From: Sphaeroforma arctica JP610
Taxonomy: Eukaryota > Opisthokonta > Ichthyosporea > Ichthyophonida
Direction of reading: 5' to 3'
DNA: 64,000 nucleotides
NCBI RefSeq assembly: GCF_001186125.1
Contig: NW_014040269.1
Span: forward strand, 5,493-69,492
Shown here piece after piece: positions 20,919-31,759 of the stretch (positions are counted from its first letter, which is position 1; each line of letters starts with the position of its first letter). The position numbers were made by a program, and so were the translations under genes. The notes below the pieces were generated by a model that was given only the letters and a program-made list of their open reading frames with translations, made no database searches and was not told the DNA's origin.

Positions 20919-21330
20919 ATGATTCTACCAAACGTGTATTTTTTAAAAAAATAATAAAATTGTGTCCCTGTCGCATTGTTGGGAAAGATTAGTGAAAACC
21001 GTCAGTTCCATTTGCCGGAACTATGAATATCAGTTCGTTACAAAATCAGCTGGAAAGATGATTCTACCGAAAAGACAACTCTCGTGTATTAATTTTTACT
21101 TTTATTGTGTCCCTGTCGCATTGATGGGAAATATTAGTGAAAATCGTCAGTTACATTTGCCGGAACTTTGAATAACAGTTCGTCACAAAATCAGCTGGAA
21201 AGATGATTCTACCGAAAAACAACTCTCGTGTATTTAATAATTTTTTTATTGTGTCCCTCGTCGCATTGATGGGAAAGATTAGTGAAAACCGTCAGTTCCA
21301 TTTGCTGGAACTTTGAATACCAGTTCGGGA
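20919..21330 (+). repeat. 143-bp tandem repeat, three copies
   Basis: The marker attgtgtccctg occurs at 20961, 21104 and 21248, giving a period of 143-144 bp. Each unit contains gattctacc, cgtgtatt, a T-rich run, gggaaa(g/t)attagtgaaaa and ccatttgc(c/t)ggaac. The units agree at roughly 90 percent. The array lies outside retroelement B and just before the copia element. No open frame. Confidence 0.8.
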
Positions 21331-21340
21331 CAATAAATGC

Positions 21341-21439
21341 ATGGCCCTCTGGATTTGGGCCTCGAGCAGAAATCAGGTTTCTTCCGACGACAATCGTAAC
21401 TTTTGGCAGATCCAAAGCAACCCAAATCCAGAGCGCCAT
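21341..21439. repeat. ~100-bp foldback
   Basis: Arms atggccctctggatttggg (21341-21359) and cccaaatccagagcgccat (21421-21439) are inverted copies with one mismatch, around a 61-bp loop. It follows directly on the tandem array and precedes the copia element by ~20 bp. Confidence 0.7.
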
Positions 21440-21866
21440 GGCAGATTACATAGCCGTTTTAGGACAAACCTAGTTTGTCCACTTTTAGGTCTTAAACCTC
21501 AACCGAGTTTTGTTCCCGACTGCCACGCGACTATTGAACGGTCCATGTGCAGCAGAATATTCTGTTCATTATATGTAAGTTTTTCATCTTGTAATAAAAG
21601 TTTAGTTACTAAGAAACATCTGAAGGATAGGTATATATAGGTTATGGGCCTTTTATTGACTTACATATCCGTTCACTAATCTACGATGCTTTCTAGCTGA
21701 CCCAAAATCCCAACCATCTCTTGGTCGATCCTGACTGGATTACTGATCTTGATATGGCATCTACGGCCACCAGTACAAATGATCTTTCTCCTATTCTTCA
21801 CTACACCCCTCCTACTGAGGTAGTTACTGAAACCTAAAGGAATGGACACCTGCCCAGACGGCCTCC

Positions 21867-22654
21867 ATGAAAGAGCTCTTTATAGATGGTCTTTCTGACG
21901 TCGACAAGTACCATACTCAGAACGTCTATCTCATGTCCTTTAAGAATCGCGATGGCATTACCATTTACCATATGCTAGAGTATCTTGAGAAGCTGCATGC
22001 GACGCCTTCGCTCTCCTCCAATGACGAAGCGATCCCAGGCGTTGCACGAACTACACCAGCCGCTTAACTAACAATCCAGGATGTTGTACGGATGATAAAT
22101 GAACTTAAGACAGCCACCTAAAAGCCTAACAATCGTCAAATGCTCTGTTTTGTGTGTCAGAAGTCGACACACGTCTCCTCTCTTTGTCCTAAGGCCTGCG
22201 GTCGTTGTGGCGACATGACCCACAACAGTAGATCCTGTACCGCACAGTCCCTGAAATGCACACAATGTTCAAAGAAAAAACATTTAGCGATTGTGTGCTC
22301 AAAACGTAATAAACATCATTTTCCCTATCCTGGCATCTCTACCATTGCACGCATAACAATACCCACTATTTGTAAAGCTACGCAATCTTCTCTATACATA
22401 ACACTGACTCACTACTTGTTGACGGAGGCGCCACAGTAAATTATATGCACTGCTTAGCACGGAAAATACTCACAAACATAGAAACGGGTAAATTTCTTTT
22501 ACGGCTGGCCGATAACAGCATTAAATACATCACTGTCCGCGGGCACATGACCTCAACTAGGCTCTACATACCTGGATCCAGATCTTACCCAAGGACTCTT
22601 CGCCCAAAACAATCTACAAGATTGTGGTTTAACCGTAAAGTTTACCGGCGATAG
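21867..22654 (+). pseudogene. Fossil copia: gag, zinc knuckles, protease
   Basis: The gag start (KELFIDGLSDVDKYHTQNVY, MSFKNRDGITIYHM) is shared with a second copy near 62600. At 22140-22315 a Cys-rich stretch has CFVCQKSTHVSSLC, CGRCGDMTHNSRSC and CTQCSKKKHLAIVC, consistent with CCHC knuckles. A protease-like LLVDGGATVNYMH (D-G-G-A) follows at about 22410-22450. Confidence 0.7.
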
Positions 22655-23089
22655 CCAAGAATGCTACCTTGGACTCCGCACGTCCTCCATTACGCTACTA
22701 CCAACTTCAAGTGGCTACTATGTCTCCTACGACTCACTACAACAACTATTCTCTCCTCCGAAGGCCTCACTTCTGACTACTTCACGTCCACTTTCTACCC
22801 TGCCCACCACCCGCGCCCCTCTACTGGCTAATCCATCTCACAATCCTACTGTCTTTCTCCCACCGTCTAACGTAGCTACGATAACGGCCAGCAACTCAGC
22901 GTCACCTACCAATTTATCTAGCATCACACCTAACCCTACCAATTTATCTAGCATCACACCTAACCCAACGCAACCTTCCCCCCCTCCAACAACATTAACT
23001 TCTCTTCCAGAAACTACCCACCCTCAATCTTCAACAACACGTACACCACACACTACTATGACATCGCAATCGCAGAGTCACTCTCCGTA

Positions 23090-23470
23090 TGGCAAAGTAT
23101 TGAGAATATAACACTCACACATCCTTCCCCTCTTAACGTCACGACAGATAAGTGGGTGTTCAACTCCGAACTTCTTAAGGCGGCACTAGACTTCTTAGGG
23201 GATACACCTATACTTGACATATGTGCTTCTAAAGTCACTGCCTAATTTCCCCGATACGTGTCACCAGAAGGTGGTGGTATAGTATAGCCCTCGACTGGTC
23301 CGATATAGATCTCCTCCAGGAACTGGCATATGTTTGTCCACCATGGTCACTCATCAAGGACACACTCGCAGCAAATACAAAGGCAGCTAGTACATTAGTT
23401 CTTGTCGCACCCCTTCGCCCTGCAGCTCCTTGGTGGCCGGCACTCCTCTAGCACATCTACAAAGTCAACC
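23090..23470 (+). pseudogene. Fossil copia: CPPW-type domain between protease and integrase
   Basis: Readable pieces are LLKAALDFLGDTPILDICAS, FPRYVS, ALDWSDIDLLQELAYVCPPW and SLIKDTLAANTKAASTLVLV, then APLRPAAPWWPALL. Spacing and sequence resemble the VDLFAS...NPPW...W domain seen after RNase H in the two Ty3-like fossils of this window. Its location in a copia element, upstream of the integrase, is unexpected. Confidence 0.5.
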
Positions 23471-23599
23471 CTTTATAGTTCAGAACACGGCGACTTGGTA
23501 CCTCTTCGGCTGGTAAACCCAGGTTGTGATCTCAACCTGGCTATTGCCTATGCGAAGGCTAACCCAGAATTTCCATAACATTGTAACACATGTATTGAG

Positions 23600-24180
23600 G
23601 GCAAACTTAAAGCTACCAATGTCCCCCATCAATCTACTTACACAATCTATGGACCCGGCGAGAGGTTCCACACTGACCTCCAGGGGCCCACTCCCACCAA
23701 GTCGATATGAAAATATCTACATTATGAATATGTTTGATGCAAGTACGCGTTACGGTCTTCACAAAGCCATCGCTAACGAGCAAACCATGTTTAATAATGA
23801 TAATCAATTACTTACGGACGTCCCAGCCTTCTGGGTACCGGACACTCTTACGGCCGATAACGACACGCCGCATACAACTCAGACGTCCGCCACCTTACTC
23901 TCCATCGCAGAATGCCAAAGTCAAACGTCCACATGACACACTGAACGGTTTGATTCGATTACTACTTATTGACTCCGGGATGCCCCCGTCCTGCCTGGGA
24001 AGATGCTCTCCTCTGGGCAGGCGATATTCGTCACGGGACTCTCGGAGAAAACGACAAGCTCCGCACTCCCGCACAAACATTTCTCCAAGAGGCTCACGCA
24101 CGCGATCCCAAAGCTCGGTTCGGCTGTGTAGTTATGTTTTAACTCCGCGGAAAAGCTGCCACACGCGCCACGAAGCATGA
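23600..24180 (+). pseudogene. Fossil copia: integrase core
   Basis: Core fragments: ENIYIMNMFDASTRYGLH (first Asp), DTLTADNDTPHT (second Asp) and an HDTLNGLIRLLLIDSGMP stretch corresponding to the E-containing helix. The order and spacing match the rve fold of copia Pol. Confidence 0.6.
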
Positions 24181-24444
24181 ACCACAAGTGGGTTTTGGCG
24201 TCTTGCTCGGTCGTAGTTTTAACTCTACCCCCTACTGTTACCGAATACAGAAATTCGCTACGCAGCGGCAAATCGATACCCAAGATGTTCAATTTATTGC
24301 GGAAGAAAACGCACAGTGGTCTCCCGATGGGCGTACTGCCACCCTCTCCACGACTACTAGCTCGTATAATATACATCCTGACTGGTCCCTAACGAACAAG
24401 CCCCTCTGACACTGCTATTCCTTTTCAAGGACATATTCTTCCGG

Positions 24445-25000
24445 TTGGCCCCGCTTGTACCAGACGTTCAACAGGCCAATCTACCGCCTGAACCCCAAAA
24501 CGCACCACTGCCCCCCGCTTTCACTGATCCTTCCCCTTCACCTACCACTAGTTACACCCCACCCCACCTACTACACACCAGCCCACTCCGACCTCACAAC
24601 CCACCGCACACACCCCCACTACCTTACCCACAACCCACTGCACACACCCCCACTACCTTACCCACACCCCAAACGCTCCACCTCCCTCATCTTCCACTCA
24701 CACCTATGCCTCCTACCCCCTGCCACCCCTCCTTTCACTGTCACTTCTCACCAACCCATTCCACCACTGACAGCCCCTTACCGCCCACACCAGCCACACC
24801 TCCTGTAATATTTTTTACGCCGCCGCACCCATTCCCCAGTTCTTTAATCACTGTCCCTCGCCCCTGCCAACAACCACCACTCACATCTCTCCCCAGACCT
24901 GACACTCGTACACCACCGGCGCCTCCACCACCTAACTCTTCTTCATTCATCGATTCCCTCCCTCTACACCGCATGTCGCCTTTGTCGACCACATTTAGCG
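24445..25000 (+). pseudogene. Fossil copia: Pro/Thr-rich linker
   Basis: An open stretch very rich in Pro, Thr, Leu and Ser with C-rich, almost G-free coding strand, for example YPQPTAHTPTTLPTPQTL. It lies between integrase and RT, where copia polyproteins often have a variable low-complexity linker. The long open frame is a composition effect as much as a constraint. Confidence 0.6.
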
Positions 25001-25049
25001 AGGCCAGGCCACCCGTCGACTCGGCCGAAGCCTCGATCGCCTACCTCCG

Positions 25050-26470
25050 TGAGCACCCTGCCCACATTTCTTCCGTGCGCACTATTACACCCACGACTCG
25101 CTCCAAAATCACCCTGTTTGAGGCTGCATCTTTCCAAGACCCTAACGTCACCAAATCTATTGCAAGCGCACAGAAATCCAAATCGTGGCCTGCATGGGCC
25201 GCTGCCATAGACACCGAGCGTGCTCATCATATCCGGAATGACCTCGCTGATGTCATCCCCCTGACGGACGTCCCCAAGGACTCAAAACATCATTCATAGT
25301 AAATATGCATTTGCACTTAAACATGACGAGCATGGCCAGCTGACCCGCTATAGGGCGAGGATGGTTGCTCGTGATGACGAGCAACAACACAGCGATAGTT
25401 TCACCGATACTTACGCACCGGCAGTCCATTCTACCGCATACGTCTCTTCTTTGTTAAAGCTACTTTTGAACGGAAAGTGGTCCACTACTTCGACGTTACA
25501 TCCGCCTATCTTTACAGCAAACTGAATTTTCCAGTCTATATGCTGCCACCAAAGGGGTCTGTCGAACTGGGTCACTAGCCTCTTAATCACGTCCTCAAGC
25601 TGAAGCGCGGCCTCTATGGACTTAAACAGTCCGGCCGACTCTGGAATTTAGACATTGGTGCCAAGCTTCGCCACGCTGATTTTCAACAATCGGACGCTGA
25701 CGAGACCATCTGAATTCATCGTTCCCAGGACCTTGTCGTCGTCATTTATGTCGATGAGATTCTTCCGGCCGTTGACCCACAGACTACGGACGATCAATGA
25801 CTCTACATACAACTCTCTACCCACTACAACATGACTAGCCTGGGCATAGCTCGTCATGTCGTCGGGTTCCGTGTTATACAGGATGGATCAGGGACTATCT
25901 CCCTTTTACAAGACGCATATATATACAGCGTATGATCGACACATTCCCATGTCCAGGACACTCCTCCGAAACCAACACCTGGCACTGACACACATCCAGG
26001 AGAACTAACTGGCGAGCCATTCTCTGGTCGATTCCGCAGTCTTCTTGGCGCCCTGAGCTTTGCTGTCAATATGACACGTGTCGACATAGTTTGCACACTT
26101 AGCCAACTCGCTGCATTTTCTGCTGCTCCATTGGTTCCGCACTACGATGCTCTCATTAGGATCCTACTCTAACTTGCAGGGACGATTAATTTTGCACTTA
26201 CATTTCATCCTCGTACATCCACTCAGACCTTGGATATCGCCCTGTTATCTTATGCGGACTCCGACTGGGCAACAAGCCCTCTCACCCGGAAATCACAAAC
26301 AGGTACTCTTATCTGTTTCAACTCTAACCCCATATATTGGCGGTCGCAAAAATAGAAAACGGTTTCCATCAGCTCTGGAGAAGCCGAATATATCGCAAGA
26401 TCTGATACAACCCGCTCTAAAGCCTGGATTCACAACCTAATGACGGCATTTGGCTACAAATTAACTCTTT
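25050..26470 (+). pseudogene. Fossil copia: reverse transcriptase and RNase H
   Basis: Copia RT hallmarks: WPAWAAAIDTERAHH at the start, then RYRARMVARDDEQQ and DSFTDTYAPAVHST (25350-25440), a RGLYGLKQS word (about 25610), and VVVIYVDEILPAV near 25740. RNase H hallmarks: LLSYADSDWATS, RKSQTGTLICF and SSGEAEYIARSDTTR (26240-26410). This order is diagnostic of Ty1/copia. Confidence 0.8.
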
Positions 26471-26989
26471 CCAACCCGCTTGCATATGAGTCTCGGAAAA
26501 ATTCAACTGCTGACAGTAAAAATTCATTTTTGTTACACAAATTCTGGGTTTATATCTATGTATTGTTTCGGTCGTATGACCAAGGTCAGACTCTTTAACA
26601 ATATACTACTCCTTCCTATCACCAGTCATACCGCCCGTGTAGCCTATTGGTCCTAGATCATTACCAATACTTCCCCATTGGTCATGAGCATCCACTGATG
26701 ACTGTATTGCAGCTTTTGCCATCCCAAAACTACAGTATTCTCCATAATATAGCAGTTGTATGGACTAGTTTCGTGAAAATTGTTCAAACACAGGATCGTA
26801 CTTTTTGCACCTTTTTTACGACTTTGTTTGACCCTTGTGCATTCCGCACTGAGAACGTGAATCAATTGGATATCGTAAAGTCCACCCATAATACTACTTG
26901 TAGGGCCCGGCCCGCCCGCGGAATTTGCACTACCTACAGGGTCGTACATTTTAAACACACAGAACAAAACGCAAAACATAGATATATAG

Positions 26990-29033
26990 GCACAAAAAAA
27001 ACACACACAAAACTACAAATAAAGCATACTATAACCATGTCTAATCCAGAGACTCTGGTAGTGTACAACACAATCACACGTGAATTCCTAAATTGGTTTA
27101 GACCTAACTACAACTTTGATCAACATACTGATTTTGAAAGCAAATAATGCCAAGTTGAGATAAATACTTTTGGCCATTCAGCCAGACGATCTCTGTCGAT
27201 ATTTCAATTAACTTGCATATAGTGTCCAGGTTTCTGGACCAGACGATAGGCCTACTTTGAGAAGGGCTAACGGTATTCTCTTCGATAAGAAGGCGATATC
27301 ATGGTACATGCCACGAAATAATGAGTGGGACATAGTAGATGATTAGTGTAAACCAATTAAATCACCGGCGCTGAACAATCTGTTCAAACAAGTTGCACGT
27401 TGGGAGCTTCGTGGCGAAGGTAAGCCAAGATCAGAGAAGAAACCACTTGAGTATAATGAGTATAAGAACATATTGAAAATCAATCTTGAACACGCCAGCT
27501 TCCAAAACTCAACTCTGCATGGATTGTGGACGTGGACGTTTCAACTTGTGTGCAGGGTCGATGATGCGTGTAACTTGAAGTACGAGTATTTGAAAAATAT
27601 AGCAGGGGTATTAAAACTGCTTATTTATAGAGGTCGTGCAGAGCAAAAATATAAGCAACAGAAATCAAGTATCAAGGCAGGTAGTACTAGGCAGCATGGA
27701 TTCTTATTTGTGTGCGCTTGTGGGTTTGACCGCCCATCTGATTGAAAGGTTCGACGATAGTGCTGATCCGTCCACGTAGATTTTAGAGTGAATGTTCACT
27801 GCCAATGGTCAAACTGGTAGGGATGATCAGTTGAAAACTGACTACTCAAGAAGTGCACTGAAGAGAATAGTAGCACTAGATGGGTTTGAGGCAATGGGAT
27901 CGGTACCTAACATATGTACACATAGTTTTAGGAAATGTCCATGCACATATGTACAACGTAGGGGAACTACCAAGGGGGACGTTAATGCTAGGGGTAGATG
28001 GGCTATAAAACTTGACGGAACGCCGAGATACAGACAAAGAAGGTAAGTGGACACATACACAAGTAACCTGCTGCCTTATCCAGACGCAAAGGTATCCGAA
28101 CAACTTTGCGGTCCTAGAGGACCTTGTATATATAAAGTACAGCAAAATGCAGAGATAATAGACACCGAGGAGATTTTAAGCGGTGTAATACCAGGTCTTT
28201 ATGACCTAACAAACATACACGAAGCGCACAAAAGACTATTTGCCACCATTAGGTTATACTTAGCGCTAACGGACAGTGTACTGATAAGTGTGGAATTTAA
28301 ACAGACAGTTATGGCACACATGAATGAGAACTTTAACATACATCCAGACACTGATTTGACAAAAGTTGTTGTCAAACAACAAGTACTAATAGTACGCGAT
28401 AGTAATGACAGCTTTCGCATACAAGAGATCGATGGCGCACCAGGGGTCGGGAATGTAAAACACATGAATGTGCAAGACTTGCACAATGAAATATTAGGAC
28501 TCACAGTAGAAGTACGCCACCTGAAACAAATGACGGAGGAGGATAAGCTGGAGTACATCGCACAAAATACTAGACTAAGAAAACTAGTGCTGACGACAAG
28601 GAAAGACATGGCAGCAGTTTTCCACCGTACGTAACTACCATACAGAGCACGACGTAATGCGCAGAACCAACAGCAGAACAATAATCAGCAGCAAAACAAT
28701 CCACCACAAAATGATCCACCACATGTCAATCATGAACACAATCTCGGACAACAGCCAAATGTACGGGAACCAATACTTAGCAAAGGGCCTAAAACACTAT
28801 GGAACCTTTGGCTCGAATACGAAGAAGGGCTAGATAACAATAAAGCCGCGAAGAACTTCACAGATAGGGAAAGAGGACAAGTTAAAACTACCTATAGTTT
28901 TAGAAATCCCTTTTGGAGATCGATGGAGAAAAATCTATCGAAAGGACACACTGCGCAGGCCGCAATAGAGATACTGTATACTGTCTACGTAGAGTGTAGT
29001 AAACACGTCAAATACGGTCATAAATCCTACTGA
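26990..29033 (+). pseudogene. Crypton tyrosine-recombinase transposon with GCR1_C domain
   Basis: Plain DNA transposon coding for a tyrosine recombinase. A likely start is ATG 27037 (MSNPETLVVYNTITREFLNW). A core-binding-like helical part follows (NNLFKQVARWELRGEGKPRS, about 27380). The catalytic region has GSVPNICTHSFRK (H-x-x-R, about 27900-27940) and a downstream VDTYTSNLLPYPDA. The C-terminal part has coiled helices (DLHNEILGLTVEVRHLKQM), an Asn/Gln-rich linker and LWNLWLEYEEGLDNNKAAKN (about 28797-28860), which matches the GCR1_C DNA-binding domain of CryptonF-type elements. In-frame TAA codons at 28044-28046 and 28632-28634, a TAG near 27343 and shifts near 27150 and 27740 break it, about six lesions in all. 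The frame from 28047 to the TGA at 29031-29033 is nearly whole. Confidence 0.75.
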
Positions 29034-29125
29034 GGCTCAGTGAGCCTCGGTCAGGTATATTTATTAAGTCACTGGACTGTTTACGTGAGTTCCGTAGAGT
29101 CTCACCATATGCGACTCTATGGAAC
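29034..29125 (+). repeat. Palindrome and hairpin just after the Crypton frame
   Basis: gaggctca-g-tgagcctc at 29033-29049 is a 17-bp palindrome starting inside the stop codon. At 29089-29101 and 29113-29125 gttccgtagagtc and gactctatggaac pair over 13 bp (one G-T) around an 11-nt loop. Either could be a transcript end signal or the recombination end of the Crypton. I cannot tell which. Confidence 0.55.
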
Positions 29126-29600
29126 TAAAACCTGCTAATTATGTATATCCTAAACCTAACCAGATTTATCCCATCAAGGAGTTTTATTACACTCCCCCCA
29201 AGCTTGAGCATCACTGGTGATGGGAGAGCTTCTCTAAAGATGAAATTCCTTAAAATCATTGTCTTTGATGTCGAGATTATATCCGCCTGTCGCGGATCAA
29301 AGCTGTGCCTGAAGCAACAGTGCGTAACGTATTGCAATTACCTTGGAATAACGGTCCTTGCCGACCGGAACACTGGCTATGCGACGAAACTCAGGCCGCC
29401 TTGCCTATGGGAACATTTTAGGTCGAAGACGACCCATTAGCTGGCTCATCACCTTGGAGGTGGGGTGCTCGCAATTAAGTCTGCTCGAGCTAGAGACTAT
29501 TCGTGGTGCCTAGAGAATAGGAACACTTTAGGGTATAACCGACCTACAAACTGGCGTGTGCCTTCATTGTTGAAACAATAAGTATTTTAATAAAATAAGT
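29126..29600 (+). other. Unassigned stretch with short decayed frames
   Basis: A short frame from ATG 29119 to TGA 29218-29220 reads smoothly (ELKPANYVYPKPNQIYPIKE), and a further stretch at about 29290-29400 reads VRNVLQLPWNNGPCRPEHWL. Together they look like remnants of a coding sequence on the plus strand, but I do not recognise a family. They may belong to the Crypton's neighbour or to another repeat. Confidence 0.3.
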
Positions 29601-29619
29601 TTAGTAGGGTCCGAAGCTA

Positions 29620-31163
29620 TTACATCCCTGGATTCTGCAACTCTCTTCTCTTCTTTCTCGTTTGATCTGCCTTATGGTATGCGGCAATGTCATTTGGGTC
29701 ATCGAAGGCTTCTGATGTCTCCCATATGGGACTGCTTTCCTTCCACCGAACTAAGTATTCCATGACGCCGGAGTGGTCATTCTGGCGGTGTCGGATGATG
29801 TGCCTGAAAGCCGAACCCTGTTCTTGCCACATCTCGTTCGCCAGAGGTGGATCCGTTGCTCTATGTACCAAGCGCAACAGTTCCACTCTGACCGGCTTGC
29901 CCTTGAACGTGCTTGGGGTGGTGCCGTCTTTGTTCGCCAGGATATATCCTTGACCCTGTTGTTGTTTGACCACGTACGGACCAAACATTGGTCGCATTGC
30001 CTTTGTCGTTCGGCCCTCCGACTTCACCAATAACCACATCACCGTCCTGGAACGTGACTAAGTCGTACGCATGGAGTCCATCGAACTGCTTCGCCAGTGA
30101 GTCTGCATACTTATCGGTAGAATAGTATCGTGTAACCTATCCATGCGATGGGCCCACGTCTCATTGGTGACTGGCTGGCTATCTGGCAGATCGTCGGTAA
30201 AATTTGTGAACGGAACATGCTTTCTTCCAAAGTACGCACTGAATGGGGCTGTCTTGTGCCTGCGTGAGATGCGGAGATTCTGACAGAGCATGATCAATGG
30301 CAGTCTGACGTCCCACGCCGTTGGAAGCGACCTGCAGAGTTTGCTCACCCTTCGTGGATGTCTCTGTGTCTACGTTCCGCAGTTCCCAAAACATGCGGCC
30401 GGTATGGTGGTGACCCGGTATGGTGGTGACTTTGCGGGCATGATGCCTACCTCTTGCGTGAGTAGCCGTGGAATCTTGTTGGAGAATTCGCCCCCTTCGT
30501 CTGACTGGAGCTTCCGTGGGAAACCATGTGCTCCGAACACTTTCATCAGTTCGGCTGTGACATCTTCCGCGGATTTGCTCTTAGTTGCAATCAAGGTAGA
30601 GTAGCCTGGGGCTATGTCTATAACATGGAGGATTTACTTATATCCTGTCGTGGAGATGAGTGGCATGGGTATTATGTCCACCTGTATGTGGTCCCATGGA
30701 TACTTCGCATCGATGCTTATCAGGGGGTGGGACCCTTTTCTCAACACTCGTTGCCCAAGGCATGGCCTGCAATTGCAGCGTATTGTTTTGGCCAAGTCTA
30801 GTGCATTCGGCCACGAGTGACCGTTCTCCCGAAGTTGGGCCACTGTATCCTTTGCACTGTGATATCCGATCTCGTGTTGGCTCAGTGTAAGTTGGGGGCG
30901 TCTTTTCATTTCATCGGCACTCGGGTGGTCTCCCATTGCTACCTCCGTTGTGGCGATCGAAATCAGCCTCGCTATATCTAACGGAGTCGATCTTTGATTG
31001 GAGCGGGGCTCTGCATACCCTAGGCTGCGCGAGAACGAGGTGGGTAGCTGATAGCCAGACTTTGGGCCAACTTGTGCTATAACCGTGTGGCCCCATGGTG
31101 TCTTTCCACAGGCGATCTTGCCATCCTTCAAGAAAGTATGCGCTGTTCTTGGAACTAAGATTG

Positions 31164-31194
<31 letters not shown>
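29620..31194 (-). mobile_element. Fossil Ty3/gypsy chromovirus, integrase-chromodomain end
   Basis: Minus-strand fossil. Upstream (about 30634-31190): an integrase zinc-binding-like part ending in IRCNCRPCLGQR and a first catalytic Asp in DHIQVDIIPMP. At 30370-30594: LQSDEGGEFSNKIPRLLTQE (second Asp). At 30058-30348: the C-terminal integrase part (LPLIMLCQNLRISRRHKTAP). At 29620-30042: GPYVVKQQQGQGYILANKDG followed by a chromodomain (HSGVMEYLVRWKESSPIWET). It has several breaks. RT and upstream parts are missing or lie in the gap. A chromodomain after integrase defines chromoviruses. Confidence 0.8.
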
Positions 31195-31622
31195 NNNNNN
31201 NNNNNNNNNNNNNNNNNNNNNNNNNNNNNNNNNNNNNNNNNNNNNNNNNNNNNNNNNNNNNNNNNNNNNNNNNNNNNNNNNNNNNNNNNNNNNNNNNNNN
31301 NNNNNNNNNNNNNNNNNNNNNNNNNNNNNNNNNNNNNNNNNNNNNNNNNNNNNNNNNNNNNNNNNNNNNNNNNNNNNNNNNNNNNNNNNNNNNNNNNNNN
31401 NNNNNNNNNNNNNNNNNNNNNNNNNNNNNNNNNNNNNNNNNNNNNNNNNNNNNNNNNNNNNNNNNNNNNNNNNNNNNNNNNNNNNNNNNNNNNNNNNNNN
31501 NNNNNNNNNNNNNNNNNNNNNNNNNNNNNNNNNNNNNNNNNNNNNNNNNNNNNNNNNNNNNNNNNNNNNNNNNNNNNNNNNNNNNNNNNNNNNNNNNNNN
31601 NNNNNNNNNNNNNNNNNNNNNN
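31171..31622. other. CA microsatellite and assembly gap
   Basis: (CA)12 at 31171-31194 runs into 428 Ns (31195-31622). The gap separates minus-strand chromovirus sequence from unassigned and then plus-strand sequence. The true distance is unknown. Confidence 0.95.
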
Positions 31623-31759
31623 CATAGAGAGGGTATTTTCACATAACCCGATGGTAATGAAAGTCTCGTTCCACATAGGATCGTGATTAATAAATATAGC
31701 AGGCGCGCCATTCCCAATGGCCCTTCTGACTGAGTTCACTTATTTCAGACTTAACACTC

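Larger units (their letters stand above)
21462..26540 (+). mobile_element. Fossil Ty1/copia retroelement
   Basis: Plus-strand fossil with gag, two zinc-knuckle-like clusters, protease, a decayed CPPW-type domain, integrase, a long Pro/Thr-rich linker, RT and RNase H, in the copia order (integrase before RT). It is broken in many places (well over ten). The left end from ggacaaacctag at 21462 to ~21720 is matched by 61859-62100, so it is probably the 5' LTR and leader. I find no second LTR at the right end. It looks old. Confidence 0.8.

Noticed and set aside
24445-25299. 284-codon Pro/Thr-rich frame as a host cell-wall or structural gene
   Set aside because: It lies between copia integrase and RT motifs in the same orientation and runs into the RT start. 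It is the element's linker.
27037-28634. A variant genetic code with TAA/TAG read as Gln
   Set aside because: The transposon frames contain TAA/TAG at possible Gln sites, but the exons of the DmX-like gene I checked have none and end at a normal stop. The fossils also carry TGA. Decay explains it better.
28047-28634. Stand-alone host gene for the coiled-coil protein
   Set aside because: The frame continues from the recombinase motif upstream and into the GCR1_C domain downstream in the same phase, so it is the middle of a Crypton protein.
29119-29440. A host gene beginning at ATG 29119
   Set aside because: The frame reads smoothly for only 33 codons, then breaks repeatedly, with no splice sites that restore it. 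It is kept as unassigned debris.
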